Shown: positions 53,242-61,702 of the stretch, piece by piece
Numbering within the stretch: position 1 is the stretch's first letter
Layout: every line of letters starts with the position of its first letter
Assembly: GCF_014654615.1 (NCBI RefSeq)
Contig: NZ_BNBB01000002.1
Coordinates: forward strand, 309,170 to 373,169
Direction: 5' to 3'
Source of the DNA: Streptosporangium violaceochromogenes
Lineage (GTDB): Bacteria > Actinomycetota > Actinomycetes > Streptosporangiales > Streptosporangiaceae
Length of the DNA stretch: 64,000 nucleotides
Notes under the pieces: generated by a model
Told to the model about the DNA's origin: nothing
The model's database searches: none
Seen by the model: only the letters and a program-made list of their open reading frames with translations
Position numbers and translations under genes: made by a program

Positions 53242-53973
53242 CTACAGCGCTGCCGCCATGGCGGCGCCCACGATGCCCGCCTCGTTGCGGAGCGTCGCCG
53301 GAACGAGGCGGGTGCGCACCTTCACCATGGGGAGGAACCGGTCGGCCTTCTTGCTGACCCCGCCCCCGATGACGATCAGTGACGGGGAGAACAGCGCCTC
53401 GACGTGCCGCAGGTACTCCTCGACCCGTCCCGCCCACTTGCCCCAGCTCAGGCCGCCCTCGTCGCGCGCGCGGTCCGAGGCCCGCCGCTCGGCCTCCTTG
53501 CCCCTGATCTCCAGGTGTCCCAGCTCGGTGTTGGGCACCAGGAGCCCGTCGACGAACAGGGCGCTGCCGATCCCGGTGCCGAAGGTCAGCATCAGGACCA
53601 CCCCGCGCTGTCCCCTGGCCGAACCGGCCGCCACCTCGGCCAGGCCGGCCGCGTCGGCGTCGTTGAGCACCACCACGGGCAGGCCGGTCGCCACAGAGAA
53701 CGTCTCCCGGGCGTCCACGCCGATCCACGAGCGGTCCACATTGGCGGCGCTCCGCGCGACACCGTCGATCACGACCCCGGGGAAGGTCACCCCGACGGGT
53801 CCCGTCCAGTCGAAGTGCCCGGCGATCTCGGCGACCACCTCCGCGACCGCCTTGGGCCTGGAGGGGGCAGGAGTCGCGAGCCGCAGCCGTTCCCGGGTCA
53901 GCTCGCCCGTGGTGACGTCCACCGGGGCGCCCTTGATCCCCGATCCGCCGATGTCGATTCCCAGCGCCTCCAT
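53242..53973 (-). CDS. ppgK: Polyphosphate glucokinase
   Basis: 243 residues. The ROK/hexokinase fold starts [12 protein letters not shown] (phosphate-1 motif) and has [22 protein letters not shown] with the catalytic Asp, and [14 protein letters not shown] (phosphate-2 motif). The size and sequence match the actinobacterial PPGK group, which phosphorylates glucose to glucose-6-phosphate using polyphosphate or ATP. The zinc-binding CxCGxxGC of other ROK kinases is absent, as expected for this group. It is transcribed alone, divergent from a small secreted-protein gene. Confidence 0.93.
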   Translation of the reverse strand: MEALGIDIGGSGIKGAPVDVTTGELTRERLRLATPAPSRPKAVAEVVAEIAGHFDWTGPVGVTFPGVVIDGVARSAANVDRSWIGVDARETFSVATGLPVVVLNDADAAGLAEVAAGSARGQRGVVLMLTFGTGIGSALFVDGLLVPNTELGHLEIRGKEAERRASDRARDEGGLSWGKWAGRVEEYLRHVEALFSPSLIVIGGGVSKKADRFLPMVKVRTRLVPATLRNEAGIVGAAMAAAL

Positions 53974-54167
53974 GGCGTCCCCCCCTCATCAGGCGGCCCT
54001 TCCCCGGCACCGGGCCCTCATCGCCGCGCGGGCCGATCGGGTGCGGTCGCCCCGGGGTCCCCCTTCCCCGTGCAAGGCCGCCGATACCCGCTTGCAGCGG
54101 ACGGTCAACCGGCGTGAAAGCGGTACGGCGCACACTACGGACAGCACGACGGGAAAGGACCCCTCCG

Positions 54168-54680
54168 ATGACGATCACGCGCTCTCTGGCCGGCGCCGCG
54201 CTGGCCGCTCTTCTCCTCGCGGCCGCCCCGGCCGCCGCCCAGGCCGCGACCGGCGCCTCGGACGCCGCGGCGACCGCTCCCGCCGCCGGTGCCGCGGGCA
54301 CCACCCACTGGGGCCCCTTCACCGCCCCCGGCAGAGGCGCCAGGGCCGCGGGTTCGCTGACCGCCTCGGGTGAGGACCACGCGGACATCCCCGCCGCGAA
54401 GACCGTCCGGATCTCCGGCAAGCTCCACGACCGGACCTCCGCGGGCGCGGTATGCGGCTGGGCGGTCTTCCGCGTCACCTACCGGACCGCGGACGGGAAC
54501 CTCCCGTTCAAGCACCACAGCGTCCGCAGTTGCTCCTACGGCACACCGAAGTCCTTCACCTTCACCCGGCACGACGTCTACCAGGTCGAGCTGAAGGTCT
54601 GCTCCGAGGGCAGGGCCGCCAAGCCCTCGCTCACCTGCCTCTACGCCGGGAGCTGGAAGGTCCTCTACCTCTCCCGGTGA
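54168..54680 (+). CDS. Secreted protein, unknown function
   Basis: 170 residues from ATG 54168 after GGGAAAGGA. The signal peptide ([21 protein letters not shown]) is strong. The mature part is an Ala/Gly-rich stretch, then a ~110-residue beta-rich domain with four cysteines (VCGWAVF, SCSYG, VCSEG, TCLYAG) that should pair into two disulfides. Similar four-Cys secreted domains are common in actinomycetes with no assigned role. A strong hairpin terminator lies 50 bases after the stop. Confidence 0.75.
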   Translation: MTITRSLAGAALAALLLAAAPAAAQAATGASDAAATAPAAGAAGTTHWGPFTAPGRGARAAGSLTASGEDHADIPAAKTVRISGKLHDRTSAGAVCGWAVFRVTYRTADGNLPFKHHSVRSCSYGTPKSFTFTRHDVYQVELKVCSEGRAAKPSLTCLYAGSWKVLYLSR

Positions 54681-54731
54681 CCCCCGCCCACGCCCCGTCG
54701 ACCCTCGCGCGCCCCGGGCCGTACATCTCCT

Positions 54732-54775
54732 CGCGACGCCCCCGCCGGACCCTCCGTCCCGGCGGGGGCGTCGCG
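54732..54775 (+). terminator. GC-rich hairpin terminator after the secreted-protein gene
   Basis: 17-base arms (CGCGACGCCCCCGCCGG and complement) flank a 10-base loop, followed by GCGCTTTCGG. It is placed about 50 bases after the TGA of the upstream gene. No other gene runs into it from the opposite side. Confidence 0.85.
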
Positions 54776-54825
54776 GCGCTTTCGGCCCGGGTGACCGGGC
54801 GACCCGGGTGGCGAAACACCAATAC

Positions 54826-55050
54826 CACCTCTCAACATAACAAGCCAGACAAATACGACTTATGTCCTAAATGATAATAAGTTTCAATTAATATCTTGAC
54901 CTGCACTTTTACGGCTAAACCTGTCTTGACAGGAAGATTTCTCATACTTTTTTGGGACTTAAGGCAACTTTTCACCACTCAAACCCGTCTCATGGGGGTG
55001 GAAGCGGTCACTCCTGACCACTTTTGACAACGGGGAGAAGGAAAAATTTG
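54826..55050 (+). promoter_or_regulatory. A+T-rich regulatory island and leader before a secreted-protein gene
   Basis: About 200 bases are strikingly A+T-rich against the surrounding 70% G+C, with runs such as ATGATAATAAGTTTCAATTA, and two TTGAC hexamers (at about 54896 and 54934). This is likely a strong promoter/operator region for the gene starting at 55051; the TTGACs do not pair with an obvious -10 at normal spacing, so the exact promoter is unresolved. Confidence 0.5.
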
Positions 55051-55782
55051 ATGAGAAGAATCGCCGTCGGCCTCCTATCCGCCGCGGTGAGCGGCTCGCT
55101 CCTGCTGGCCACCGGCACGGCCTCGGCCGAGCGCACCGCCCTGAGCGTGTGCATCGACAGCGTGAACCCCAACCCGGTCGTGGTGAAGGACGGCCAGGAC
55201 ACGGGCGTCACGGTCGAGGTCCGCACGACGGAGGCGGCCAGGGTCGAGCTCAAGTTCAAGCCGGTCTCCGGCCGGTTCCGCGCCCAGGACGTCAACACGC
55301 CCAAGGTCATGCACGAGGGCGATCTGTGGCGGTTCATCACGAGCTTCGACGAGAACGACTCCGAGGGCCGCTGGGTCGCGATCGCCGACGCCTACGACAA
55401 GGACGGCAGGAAGGTGACCGACCAGGTCAACTTCTCCGTCAAGCAGGAGCAGCAGGAGAAGACGGAAACCCGCCTCACGGGCTTCCGGGCCGGCCCAGCG
55501 TCGGTCGGGAAGGGCCGCTGGGTCTACTTCACCGGCCGCCTGCAGGCCGATGAGGACCGCGGCTGGCGGGGAGTGGAGGACGAGGAGGTGGCGATCTACT
55601 TCCGTGCCCGGGGCTCCAGCTCCTGGAAGTGGGCCACCTCGGCCGACACCGAGCGCAGGGGCAGGTTCGAGGCCCGCGCCCGCGCCCTCAGGAGCGGCGA
55701 GTACCGCGCCGTCTACGAGGGCAACAGGGACCTCGACGAGAGCGACAGCCGGTCGGCCTGGATCCGGGTCTGGCGCCGATAA
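55051..55782 (+). CDS. Secreted beta-sandwich protein, unknown function
   Basis: 243 residues from ATG 55051 with GGGGAGAAGG upstream. The signal peptide (IAVGLLSAAVSGSLLLATGTASA) is followed by two Ig/fibronectin-like beta modules of about 100 residues each (VNPNPVVVKDGQDTGVTVEVRTT; GKGRWVYFTGRLQADEDRGW). The repeated pattern resembles actinobacterial calcium-binding or 'bacterial Ig' secreted proteins. One Cys only. No enzyme motif is seen. It is preceded by an A+T-rich island and ended by a perfect 34-base palindrome. Confidence 0.75.
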   Translation: MRRIAVGLLSAAVSGSLLLATGTASAERTALSVCIDSVNPNPVVVKDGQDTGVTVEVRTTEAARVELKFKPVSGRFRAQDVNTPKVMHEGDLWRFITSFDENDSEGRWVAIADAYDKDGRKVTDQVNFSVKQEQQEKTETRLTGFRAGPASVGKGRWVYFTGRLQADEDRGWRGVEDEEVAIYFRARGSSSWKWATSADTERRGRFEARARALRSGEYRAVYEGNRDLDESDSRSAWIRVWRR

Positions 55783-55829
55783 CCCCCTCCCCCGGGCAAG
55801 GCGGCCCCGCCGTCACGGGGATCGGGACC

Positions 55830-55863
55830 GCGGGGGAGGCCGGGGCGCCCCGGCCTCCCCCGC
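55830..55863. terminator. Perfect 34-base palindromic terminator
   Basis: GCGGGGGAGGCCGGGGC is followed directly by its exact reverse complement, so the RNA forms a 17-pair arm with a minimal loop. It lies about 50 bases after the secreted-protein stop. Confidence 0.8.
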
Positions 55864-56167
55864 CACCACGGCTTTCGGGCCTTCCAGCGGGAACCCGAAG
55901 ACCCCGGAAGCCGTCCCCGGCACGGAGCGGAACAGATTTAAACTTCTTCCCACAGGGCTGATTCGCTGTGAAAGACCACTCAGGGACGATCTTGACGGTG
56001 CGATTAGGTCCAGCATGGCGGTTTTCGCCGGTATTTCCAGACCGCCCCCACCCGGCACTCCCGCGAGGTCCGGTAATGCTTTCTACCGAAAATATTGCCT
56101 ATGCCTATACATGTGGCATTACTCTTCAGACTGGAGATCTTCACGACTGTTCAGGTGGAGGGTGAAC

Positions 56168-56974
56168 GTGGCCGACGAAGAGTGGGCGCAACGCGGAATC
56201 GACGTCAACACTCCGAGTGTGGCCAGGATGTACGACTACTACCTGGGCGGGAAGGACAACTTCCCCGCCGACCGCGTCGCCGCCGAGGAGATCCTCACCG
56301 CCGTTCCCGAGGTGCGGATCGCCGCCAGGGAGAACCGGGCCTTCCTCGACAGGGCCGTCAGCTTCCTGGCCCGGGCCGGGATCGAACAGTTCCTCGACAT
56401 CGGCACCGGCCTGCCCACGCGGGGCAACGTCCACGAGGTGGCACAGAAGATCACACCGGGGGCCCGCGTCGCCTACGTCGACAACGACCCCATCGTCCTG
56501 GCGCACGCCAGGGCGCTCCTGCGCGGCATGTGGGGGGAGACCACGGTCGTTTCCGGAGACCTGCGCCACCCCGAGCGGATCCTGGACGCGCCGGAGATCC
56601 ACAAGCATCTCGACCTCACCAAGCCGGTGGGGGTGCTCCTGGTGGCCGTCATGCACTTCATCACCGAGGCCGACGACCCCCGTCGCATCATGGCCGCCCT
56701 GCGCGACGCCGTGGCGCCCGGCAGCTATCTCGTCCTCTCCCACGGAACCCACGACCACCGGCAGGAGGCCGCCAAGGCGGGCGTGCGCGTCTACGAGCGG
56801 GCCACCTCACCGCTGGTCCTGCGATCCCGGCAGGAGATCCTGGAACTGTTCGAGGGGTTCGACCTGATGGACCCCGGGCTCGTCTGGCTGCCCGAGTGGC
56901 GGCCCACCGACCTCCCGCTCCACGACGAGCCCTCGCGGGCCCTGATGGTGTGCGGGGTGGCCCGCAAGCCCTGA
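56168..56974 (+). CDS. DUF574-type SAM-dependent methyltransferase
   Basis: 268 residues from GTG 56168 with GGAGGG six bases upstream. It matches the actinobacterial S-adenosyl methyltransferase family (Methyltransf_19/DUF574): conserved VNTPSVARMYDYYLGGKDNF near the N-terminus, the SAM motif FLDIGTGLPTRGNVH near 78, and VAYVDNDPIVLAHARALL. The family is greatly expanded in actinomycetes and few members have known substrates. A second 385-base upstream region with A+T-rich patches (TTTAAACTTCTT) should hold its promoter. It converges on the encapsulin-locus ATPase gene, which may or may not be related. Confidence 0.87.
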   Translation: MADEEWAQRGIDVNTPSVARMYDYYLGGKDNFPADRVAAEEILTAVPEVRIAARENRAFLDRAVSFLARAGIEQFLDIGTGLPTRGNVHEVAQKITPGARVAYVDNDPIVLAHARALLRGMWGETTVVSGDLRHPERILDAPEIHKHLDLTKPVGVLLVAVMHFITEADDPRRIMAALRDAVAPGSYLVLSHGTHDHRQEAAKAGVRVYERATSPLVLRSRQEILELFEGFDLMDPGLVWLPEWRPTDLPLHDEPSRALMVCGVARKP

Positions 56975-57052
56975 CCCCGCGCGGAGAGTCCCCCCTCGGC
57001 CCAGGGGCTCCTGGGAACCGGCACCGGCAAGACGGATCACGGGCGCCACAGG

Positions 57053-58042
57053 TCACGGACGGCGGGCCGGAGGGCCGGCGGCGAGGGCCTCGGGCCCGTA
57101 GACGAAGCCGGGGTCGATCTGGGCGGCCAGGTCCTCGCCCACCGCCCTGTTCGCCCACGCCCGGGCGTTGCGCAGGTGGAACTCCCCGGCCTGCCGCCCG
57201 AACCGCGCCCAGTCCCTGTCCTCGGCGCGGCCGTCCACATACGCCAGCATCCCCGCCAGCACGCCCAGCACCGGCGCCTCCAGGTCCGCGAGCGTCAGCG
57301 GCCGGCCCTGCTCCATCGCCCGCACCGCCGCCGAGTGGCCCATCCACGCCAGCAGGTCGGCCCCCACCCGCTCACGCAGGAACGCCACGTCGTCGGGCCC
57401 GTGCACCTTGTTGCCGATCACCGCCACCTTCACCCCGTACCGGGCGGCGTGGTCGCGGTACTGCCGGTACACCCCCACCCCCTGCAAGGTCGGCTCGGCC
57501 ATCAGGAAGGTCACGTCGAACCGGGTGAACAGCCCCGAGGCGAAGGAGTCGGCACCGGCGGTCATGTCCACCACCGCGTACTCCCCCGCCCCGTCCACCA
57601 GATGGTTGAGGTACAGCTCCACGGCCCCCACCTTGGAGTGGTAGCAGGCCACTCCGAGATCGTCGTCGGCGAACGGGCCGGTCACCATCAGCCGGGGCCC
57701 GCCCCCCTGCGGAGCGGGTGTGGCGAACCCGGCGTGGATCGCGTCGTCCCCGCCCAGGCGCAACAGCCGCGAGCCGCGACCGGGCGGGGTGGTCTTGACC
57801 ATCGCCGCCGCCGAGACGATGCGGGGGTTGTCCCCCCGCAGATAGTCCTTGATCTCGGTCAGATGCGCTCCCAGCGGCCGTGGCAGCTCCTCCTCCCCCA
57901 TTCCCAGCACCATGCCCAGGTGCTGGTTGATGTCGGCGTCGATCGCCACCACCGGCCCGCCGTGACGCGCGGTGTACCTGGCGAACAGCGCCGCCATCGT
58001 GGTCTTGCCGCTGCCGCCCTTGCCAACGAAAGCCACCCTCAC
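57053..58042 (-). CDS. CooC/MinD-type P-loop ATPase in the encapsulin locus
   Basis: 329 residues from GTG 58042. The deviant Walker A motif GKGGSGKTT (residues 7-15) with an early Lys, plus VAIDADINQHLG and VVDMTAGAD, places it in the CooC/ParA/MinD family, dimeric ATPases that insert nickel into CO dehydrogenase or drive assembly of metal proteins and complexes. No CO dehydrogenase genes are present. It is on the same strand as the polyprenyl synthase and shell genes, 153 bases downstream, and is plausibly co-expressed. A role in encapsulin assembly or metal loading is speculation. Confidence 0.8.
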   Translation of the reverse strand: MRVAFVGKGGSGKTTMAALFARYTARHGGPVVAIDADINQHLGMVLGMGEEELPRPLGAHLTEIKDYLRGDNPRIVSAAAMVKTTPPGRGSRLLRLGGDDAIHAGFATPAPQGGGPRLMVTGPFADDDLGVACYHSKVGAVELYLNHLVDGAGEYAVVDMTAGADSFASGLFTRFDVTFLMAEPTLQGVGVYRQYRDHAARYGVKVAVIGNKVHGPDDVAFLRERVGADLLAWMGHSAAVRAMEQGRPLTLADLEAPVLGVLAGMLAYVDGRAEDRDWARFGRQAGEFHLRNARAWANRAVGEDLAAQIDPGFVYGPEALAAGPPARRP

Positions 58043-58195
58043 GAGCCCGATCCAATCCGAACATGAAAACCGGTGTATCGCGCTCAGGCTGTCACCGTCC
58101 GGCTAGGCGGGTAAACCTCGCATTCGCTTCATCATCCCGGCGGTATACCCCCCTTTCGGGAGGGAGCCCGCCCGCCTTTCAGGGGAACCCGCCCG

Positions 58196-59248
58196 TCAGT
58201 GGTCACGGTGGGTGACGAGACGGGCGAGGGCACCGAGCTCGGCGGCGGGGCGCGGCGCCGGGCCGACCGCGCCCAGGTGCTCCAGGGCCCGCGCCAGCAT
58301 CCTGTCGGCCTGCGCCTGGCTCCAGGCGCGGCCCCCCAGCACGTCGACGAGTTCGGCGGCACGGGCCAGGTCGGCGTCGGTCAGGGGACGCTCCCGGTGG
58401 TAGAGCCCGGCCAGCTCGCGGCCCGCCGGGGTGGACGAGGCCAGCGCCGCCACCACCGGCAGGGACTTCTTACGGCTGCGCAGGTCGGAGTGGACCGGTT
58501 TGCCGGTCACCTCCGGATCTCCCCAGATGCCCAGGAGGTCGTCGACGAGCTGGAAGGCCAGCCCAAGGTCCTTGCCGAAGGCGCGCAGGCGATCGACCTG
58601 TTCGGGGCCGCCTCCGCCGTACAGGGCGCCGAGGGCGCAGGCGCATCCCAGCAGGGCCCCGGTCTTGCCCGCGGCCATGGAGAGACACTCGGTGAGGTTC
58701 ACGTCATGGCGCCGCTCGAAGTCGACGTCGGCGTTCTGTCCTTCGAGCAGTTCCTGGATCGCGACGCCGAAGACGCGTGCCGCCTCGGGGGCCGACGGGT
58801 GCCCGCCGGAGGCGAGCACGTCGAAGGCCCGTGCCAGCAGGGCGTCACCGGCCAGGATCGCCGCGCTGACCCCGAAGACGGTCCAGGCGGTGGGACGGTG
58901 GCGGCGGGTCCGGTCGCCGTCCATCACGTCGTCGTGCAGAAGAGAGAAATTGTGTGCCAGTTCGACGGCGACCGCGGCGGGCAGCGCCGCCGCGACGTCA
59001 CCTCCCACGGCCTCGGCCGCCAGCAGGGCCAGAGCGGGCCGGAACGCCTTGCCTCCGGCGGCCGCGGCGGGCTCGCCGTGTTCGTCCCACCACCCGAAGT
59101 GATAGCCGGCGATGCGGCGCATCGCCGGAGGCAGAGCCTCGACCACCGGACGCAGGGCGGACTCGACCGTGTCGCGGCTCCACAGGAGCACCTCGTGCGC
59201 CGAACGCCCCTTGGCCGCCACCCCAGCCGTCATCTCAACCGCCGTCAT
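58196..59248 (-). CDS. Polyprenyl diphosphate synthase, likely family 2 encapsulin cargo
   Basis: 350 residues from ATG 59248 with GAGGG seven bases upstream. Trans-prenyltransferase motifs are complete: GGKAFRP near 65, first aspartate-rich motif DDVMD at 106-110, Gln-rich GVAIQELLEGQNADVDF, and second aspartate-rich DDLLGIWGD at 236-244. It condenses isopentenyl with allylic diphosphate; chain length is not fixed, though Ser/Leu four-five residues before DDVMD suggests medium chains (C15-C20 range). The family 2 prenyltransferase cargos often sit beside a 2B shell gene as here. The N-terminal extension before the fold is short (~17 residues), so a classic long disordered cargo-loading domain is not obvious. 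Confidence 0.88.
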   Translation of the reverse strand: MTAVEMTAGVAAKGRSAHEVLLWSRDTVESALRPVVEALPPAMRRIAGYHFGWWDEHGEPAAAAGGKAFRPALALLAAEAVGGDVAAALPAAVAVELAHNFSLLHDDVMDGDRTRRHRPTAWTVFGVSAAILAGDALLARAFDVLASGGHPSAPEAARVFGVAIQELLEGQNADVDFERRHDVNLTECLSMAAGKTGALLGCACALGALYGGGGPEQVDRLRAFGKDLGLAFQLVDDLLGIWGDPEVTGKPVHSDLRSRKKSLPVVAALASSTPAGRELAGLYHRERPLTDADLARAAELVDVLGGRAWSQAQADRMLARALEHLGAVGPAPRPAAELGALARLVTHRDH

Positions 59249-59388
59249 GTTCCCTCACACCCTCGCCCGGCGTCCCGCAAGCCGGCGCCTCAATGAGCAA
59301 TCACACCGGTACGGCACCGGCGTCCCTGCCGGTATACCCCGCAACGCCGGACGCTCCCTGCCCCGGCTTCGGTCTCACGCGGCCGATC

Positions 59389-59480
59389 GTGTCCGGTTTC
59401 GGACACTCCATTACCACCCACCCGTTTCCTGTGCGCGCACGCGTTTTCCGGTGCGCGCACACGCCTTTCCGACACATTCT
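59389..59480. promoter_or_regulatory. Palindromic repeat array between shell and cargo genes
   Basis: GTGTCCG-GTTT-CGGACAC (59389-59406) is a perfect 7+7 inverted repeat. Downstream, GTGCGCGCAC occurs at 59431-59440 and 59451-59460, exactly 20 bases apart. On the minus strand each copy is preceded by GGAAA at ~20-base intervals, giving an iteron-like series of about 20-21 bases. It lies upstream of the polyprenyl synthase start (59248) and just after the shell stop, so it is a good candidate operator for the cargo gene. Confidence 0.6.
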
Positions 59481-59537
59481 CACGGCGCCGGAGGTGACGG
59501 AGAAGAATCGGGTGTCAAAAAGCCGGACGACCCGTTC

Positions 59538-60923
59538 TCAGTGACCGAGCTCGACGTCCTCAAGAATTCCAAGCGCGTCGGGAACGAGAACGGCGACGGA
59601 GTAATAGGCGCTGACGAGATAGGAGATGATCGCCTTTTCGTCGATTCCCATGAAGCGGACCGACAGGCTCGGCTGGTACTCGTCGGGGATCCCCGTCTGG
59701 TGCAGGCCCACGACGCCCTGGTCCTCCTCGCCCGTCCTGAGCGCGATAATCGACGTGGTACGGGAGCCGGTGACGGGGATCTTGTTGCAGGAGAAGATCG
59801 GGACGCCGCGCCAGGCGGGCACCATGTTTCCGTTGATCTCGACACCGAGGGGGTAGAGCCCCCGGCGGTTGCACTCCCGGCCGAAGGCCGCGATGGCGTG
59901 GGGGTGGGCCAGGAACATCCGCGTCTTGCGGCGGCGGCTGAGCAGCTCGTCGAGGTCGTCGGGGGTGGGCGGCCCGCTCCGGGTGTGAATGCGCTGCTTG
60001 AGGTCGGCGCTGTGCAGCAGGCCGAACTCGGGGTTGTTGATCATTTCGTGCTCTTGCCGCTCACGCAGCGCCTCGATCGTCAGCCTGAGCTGCTGCTCGA
60101 CCTGGTTCATCGGGTCGTTGTAGAGGTCGGCGACCCGGCTGTGCACGCGCAGGACGGTCTGCGCGACGCTCAGCTCGTACTCCCGGGGGGCGAGCTCGTA
60201 GTCGACGAACGTGCCGGGCAGATCGGGCTCGCCGACGTGACCGGCCGCCGTCTCGATGGCGGCCTCGCCGTACTTGTTCTGCGGGCCCCTCGGGGCGGCC
60301 CGCACCTGCCGCAGGTGCGTCTGGAGCACCTCAGACTGCTCCGCCACCTGATGGAACGCCTCGCGGGACAGGATCATCGCCGTTCCCGAGGTGATGGCCC
60401 TGACGGTGAACTCCCAGTCGCCCCCCTCGGCGACCAGCGTCTCGCTGCCGAAGTGGTCGCCACCGGCGAACACCGCCAGGACCGTCTCGTCACCGTAGGG
60501 ACCCGTGCCGACCTTGTTGACCTTACCGTGGGCGATGATCACGACCTCGTCGGCCGGCCGGCCCGACTGCACCAGCACCTCACCCGCGGCGAACTCCCGC
60601 TGCGTGAAACGCGTGCTCAGCGCCTGCAGGACGTCGGGGTCGTCGAAGTCGCGCAGCGACGGCAGCTCGCGCAGTTCCGCCGGAACCACCTGGACGTCCG
60701 TCCCGACGGTGGTGAAGCTCACCCTCCCGTCGCCGACGGTGTAGCTGAGCCGGCGGTTCACCCGATAGGCGCCGCCCGAGACCTGCACCCACGGCAGCAT
60801 GCGGAGCAGCCACCGCGAGGAGATCTCCTGCATCTGCGGAACCGTCTTGGTCGTCGTCGCGAGATTGCGCGCCGCGTCCGTTCCGAGGCTCAGCTGTGCC
60901 CGGCCGGCATCAAACTCCGTCAC
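59538..60923 (-). CDS. Family 2B encapsulin shell protein with cNMP-binding-like insertion
   Basis: 461 residues from GTG 60923, the start that gives the family's N-terminus ([17 protein letters not shown], then [16 protein letters not shown]). The HK97-type fold is interrupted at ~75-205 by a Crp-like cyclic-nucleotide-binding domain ([36 protein letters not shown]). The capsid part resumes and ends with [34 protein letters not shown]. Family 2B shells assemble into protein nanocompartments around a cargo enzyme. The adjacent polyprenyl diphosphate synthase is the likely cargo. The usual Arg of the cNMP phosphate-binding cassette is not evident, so ligand binding may be altered. A longer frame to 61178 has no family features and was not used. 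Confidence 0.93.
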   Translation of the reverse strand: MTEFDAGRAQLSLGTDAARNLATTTKTVPQMQEISSRWLLRMLPWVQVSGGAYRVNRRLSYTVGDGRVSFTTVGTDVQVVPAELRELPSLRDFDDPDVLQALSTRFTQREFAAGEVLVQSGRPADEVVIIAHGKVNKVGTGPYGDETVLAVFAGGDHFGSETLVAEGGDWEFTVRAITSGTAMILSREAFHQVAEQSEVLQTHLRQVRAAPRGPQNKYGEAAIETAAGHVGEPDLPGTFVDYELAPREYELSVAQTVLRVHSRVADLYNDPMNQVEQQLRLTIEALRERQEHEMINNPEFGLLHSADLKQRIHTRSGPPTPDDLDELLSRRRKTRMFLAHPHAIAAFGRECNRRGLYPLGVEINGNMVPAWRGVPIFSCNKIPVTGSRTTSIIALRTGEEDQGVVGLHQTGIPDEYQPSLSVRFMGIDEKAIISYLVSAYYSVAVLVPDALGILEDVELGH

Positions 60924-61702
60924 TAAAACCGCCCATCTGCGTTCGTTCCAAAAAGAAGGGACAAGCCCAACAGAAAGAGAGAGGAATAACCGGATCGGCC
61001 GCGGCTGAATTCGCTGAGCCGCCTTCACCTCGGACGCGAGGACTCCGACACGGGCCACCGCCGCGGACCGATCCAAGTGTGGAGTTCCCTTAAATAACTT
61101 GTCAAGCATTGAACATGATTCCCTCAAGCACAAACAATCCTTTTTCGGAAAAAACGGACTGAAGGCTAATAGGGGCATCTAGCGGCGAACACCGAAATTT
61201 GCCGCACTCCATCCGTTATGACCCCTCAGTTTCGGCCGGCCCCCTCCTCCGCGACCGGCCCGCCCGACGGCCCCGCCGGGGAGGACGCCCGGGAGAGCCG
61301 CGCCCCGCCCGGCCGGCCGGCGAGCCCCCACGCGGCCACACCCGCCGAAGGGCGACCGCCCTCCACCCATCCGGCGCGGGATGCTCTTCCCCCATCCGGC
61401 GCGGGACGGCACCGGCGGGGGCCCATGCCCGGCCGACATGCACGTTCCGGCGGAGGGCGCCTCTCTGGCACGGTCCAAAAATCATTGAACAGCACAAACA
61501 TCGCAGACGGCTCGCCTAGAACGGCCAGGTAATTCCCATCCATCCAAGGGCGATCGATATGTAACAGGATGAACAAGGGAAACTTTGGGCCTTGTAGGAC
61601 CCTGGACGAGTGTGAAATTTTACATTTCACCTAGTTGATAGGGATCGCGGTCGGCCAGGTTCGAAGGCCGGCCGCCCTGCTCCCACCCCCCAGGAGTAGT
61701 AA
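60924..61702. promoter_or_regulatory. Divergent intergenic region between encapsulin and collagenase genes
   Basis: About 780 bases. A+T-rich blocks lie at 61080-61200 and 61540-61640; the middle is G+C-rich and shows no gene. Between 61650 and 61680 a GGTCGGCC...GGCCGGCC inverted repeat precedes the collagenase ribosome site, CCAGGAG. ATATGTAAC near 61557 is a possible collagenase -10. The shell promoter should lie in the 60924-61180 part. I found no tRNA or known riboswitch. Confidence 0.4.

Noticed and set aside
60924..61178. 85-residue N-terminal extension of the encapsulin
   Set aside because: The added residues have no family similarity; known family 2B shells begin just before the LSLGT...NLATTTKT segment.
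61655..61685. Possible tRNA T-loop (GGTTCGAAGGCC)
   Set aside because: No acceptor, D or anticodon arms around it; it is better explained as part of an inverted repeat.
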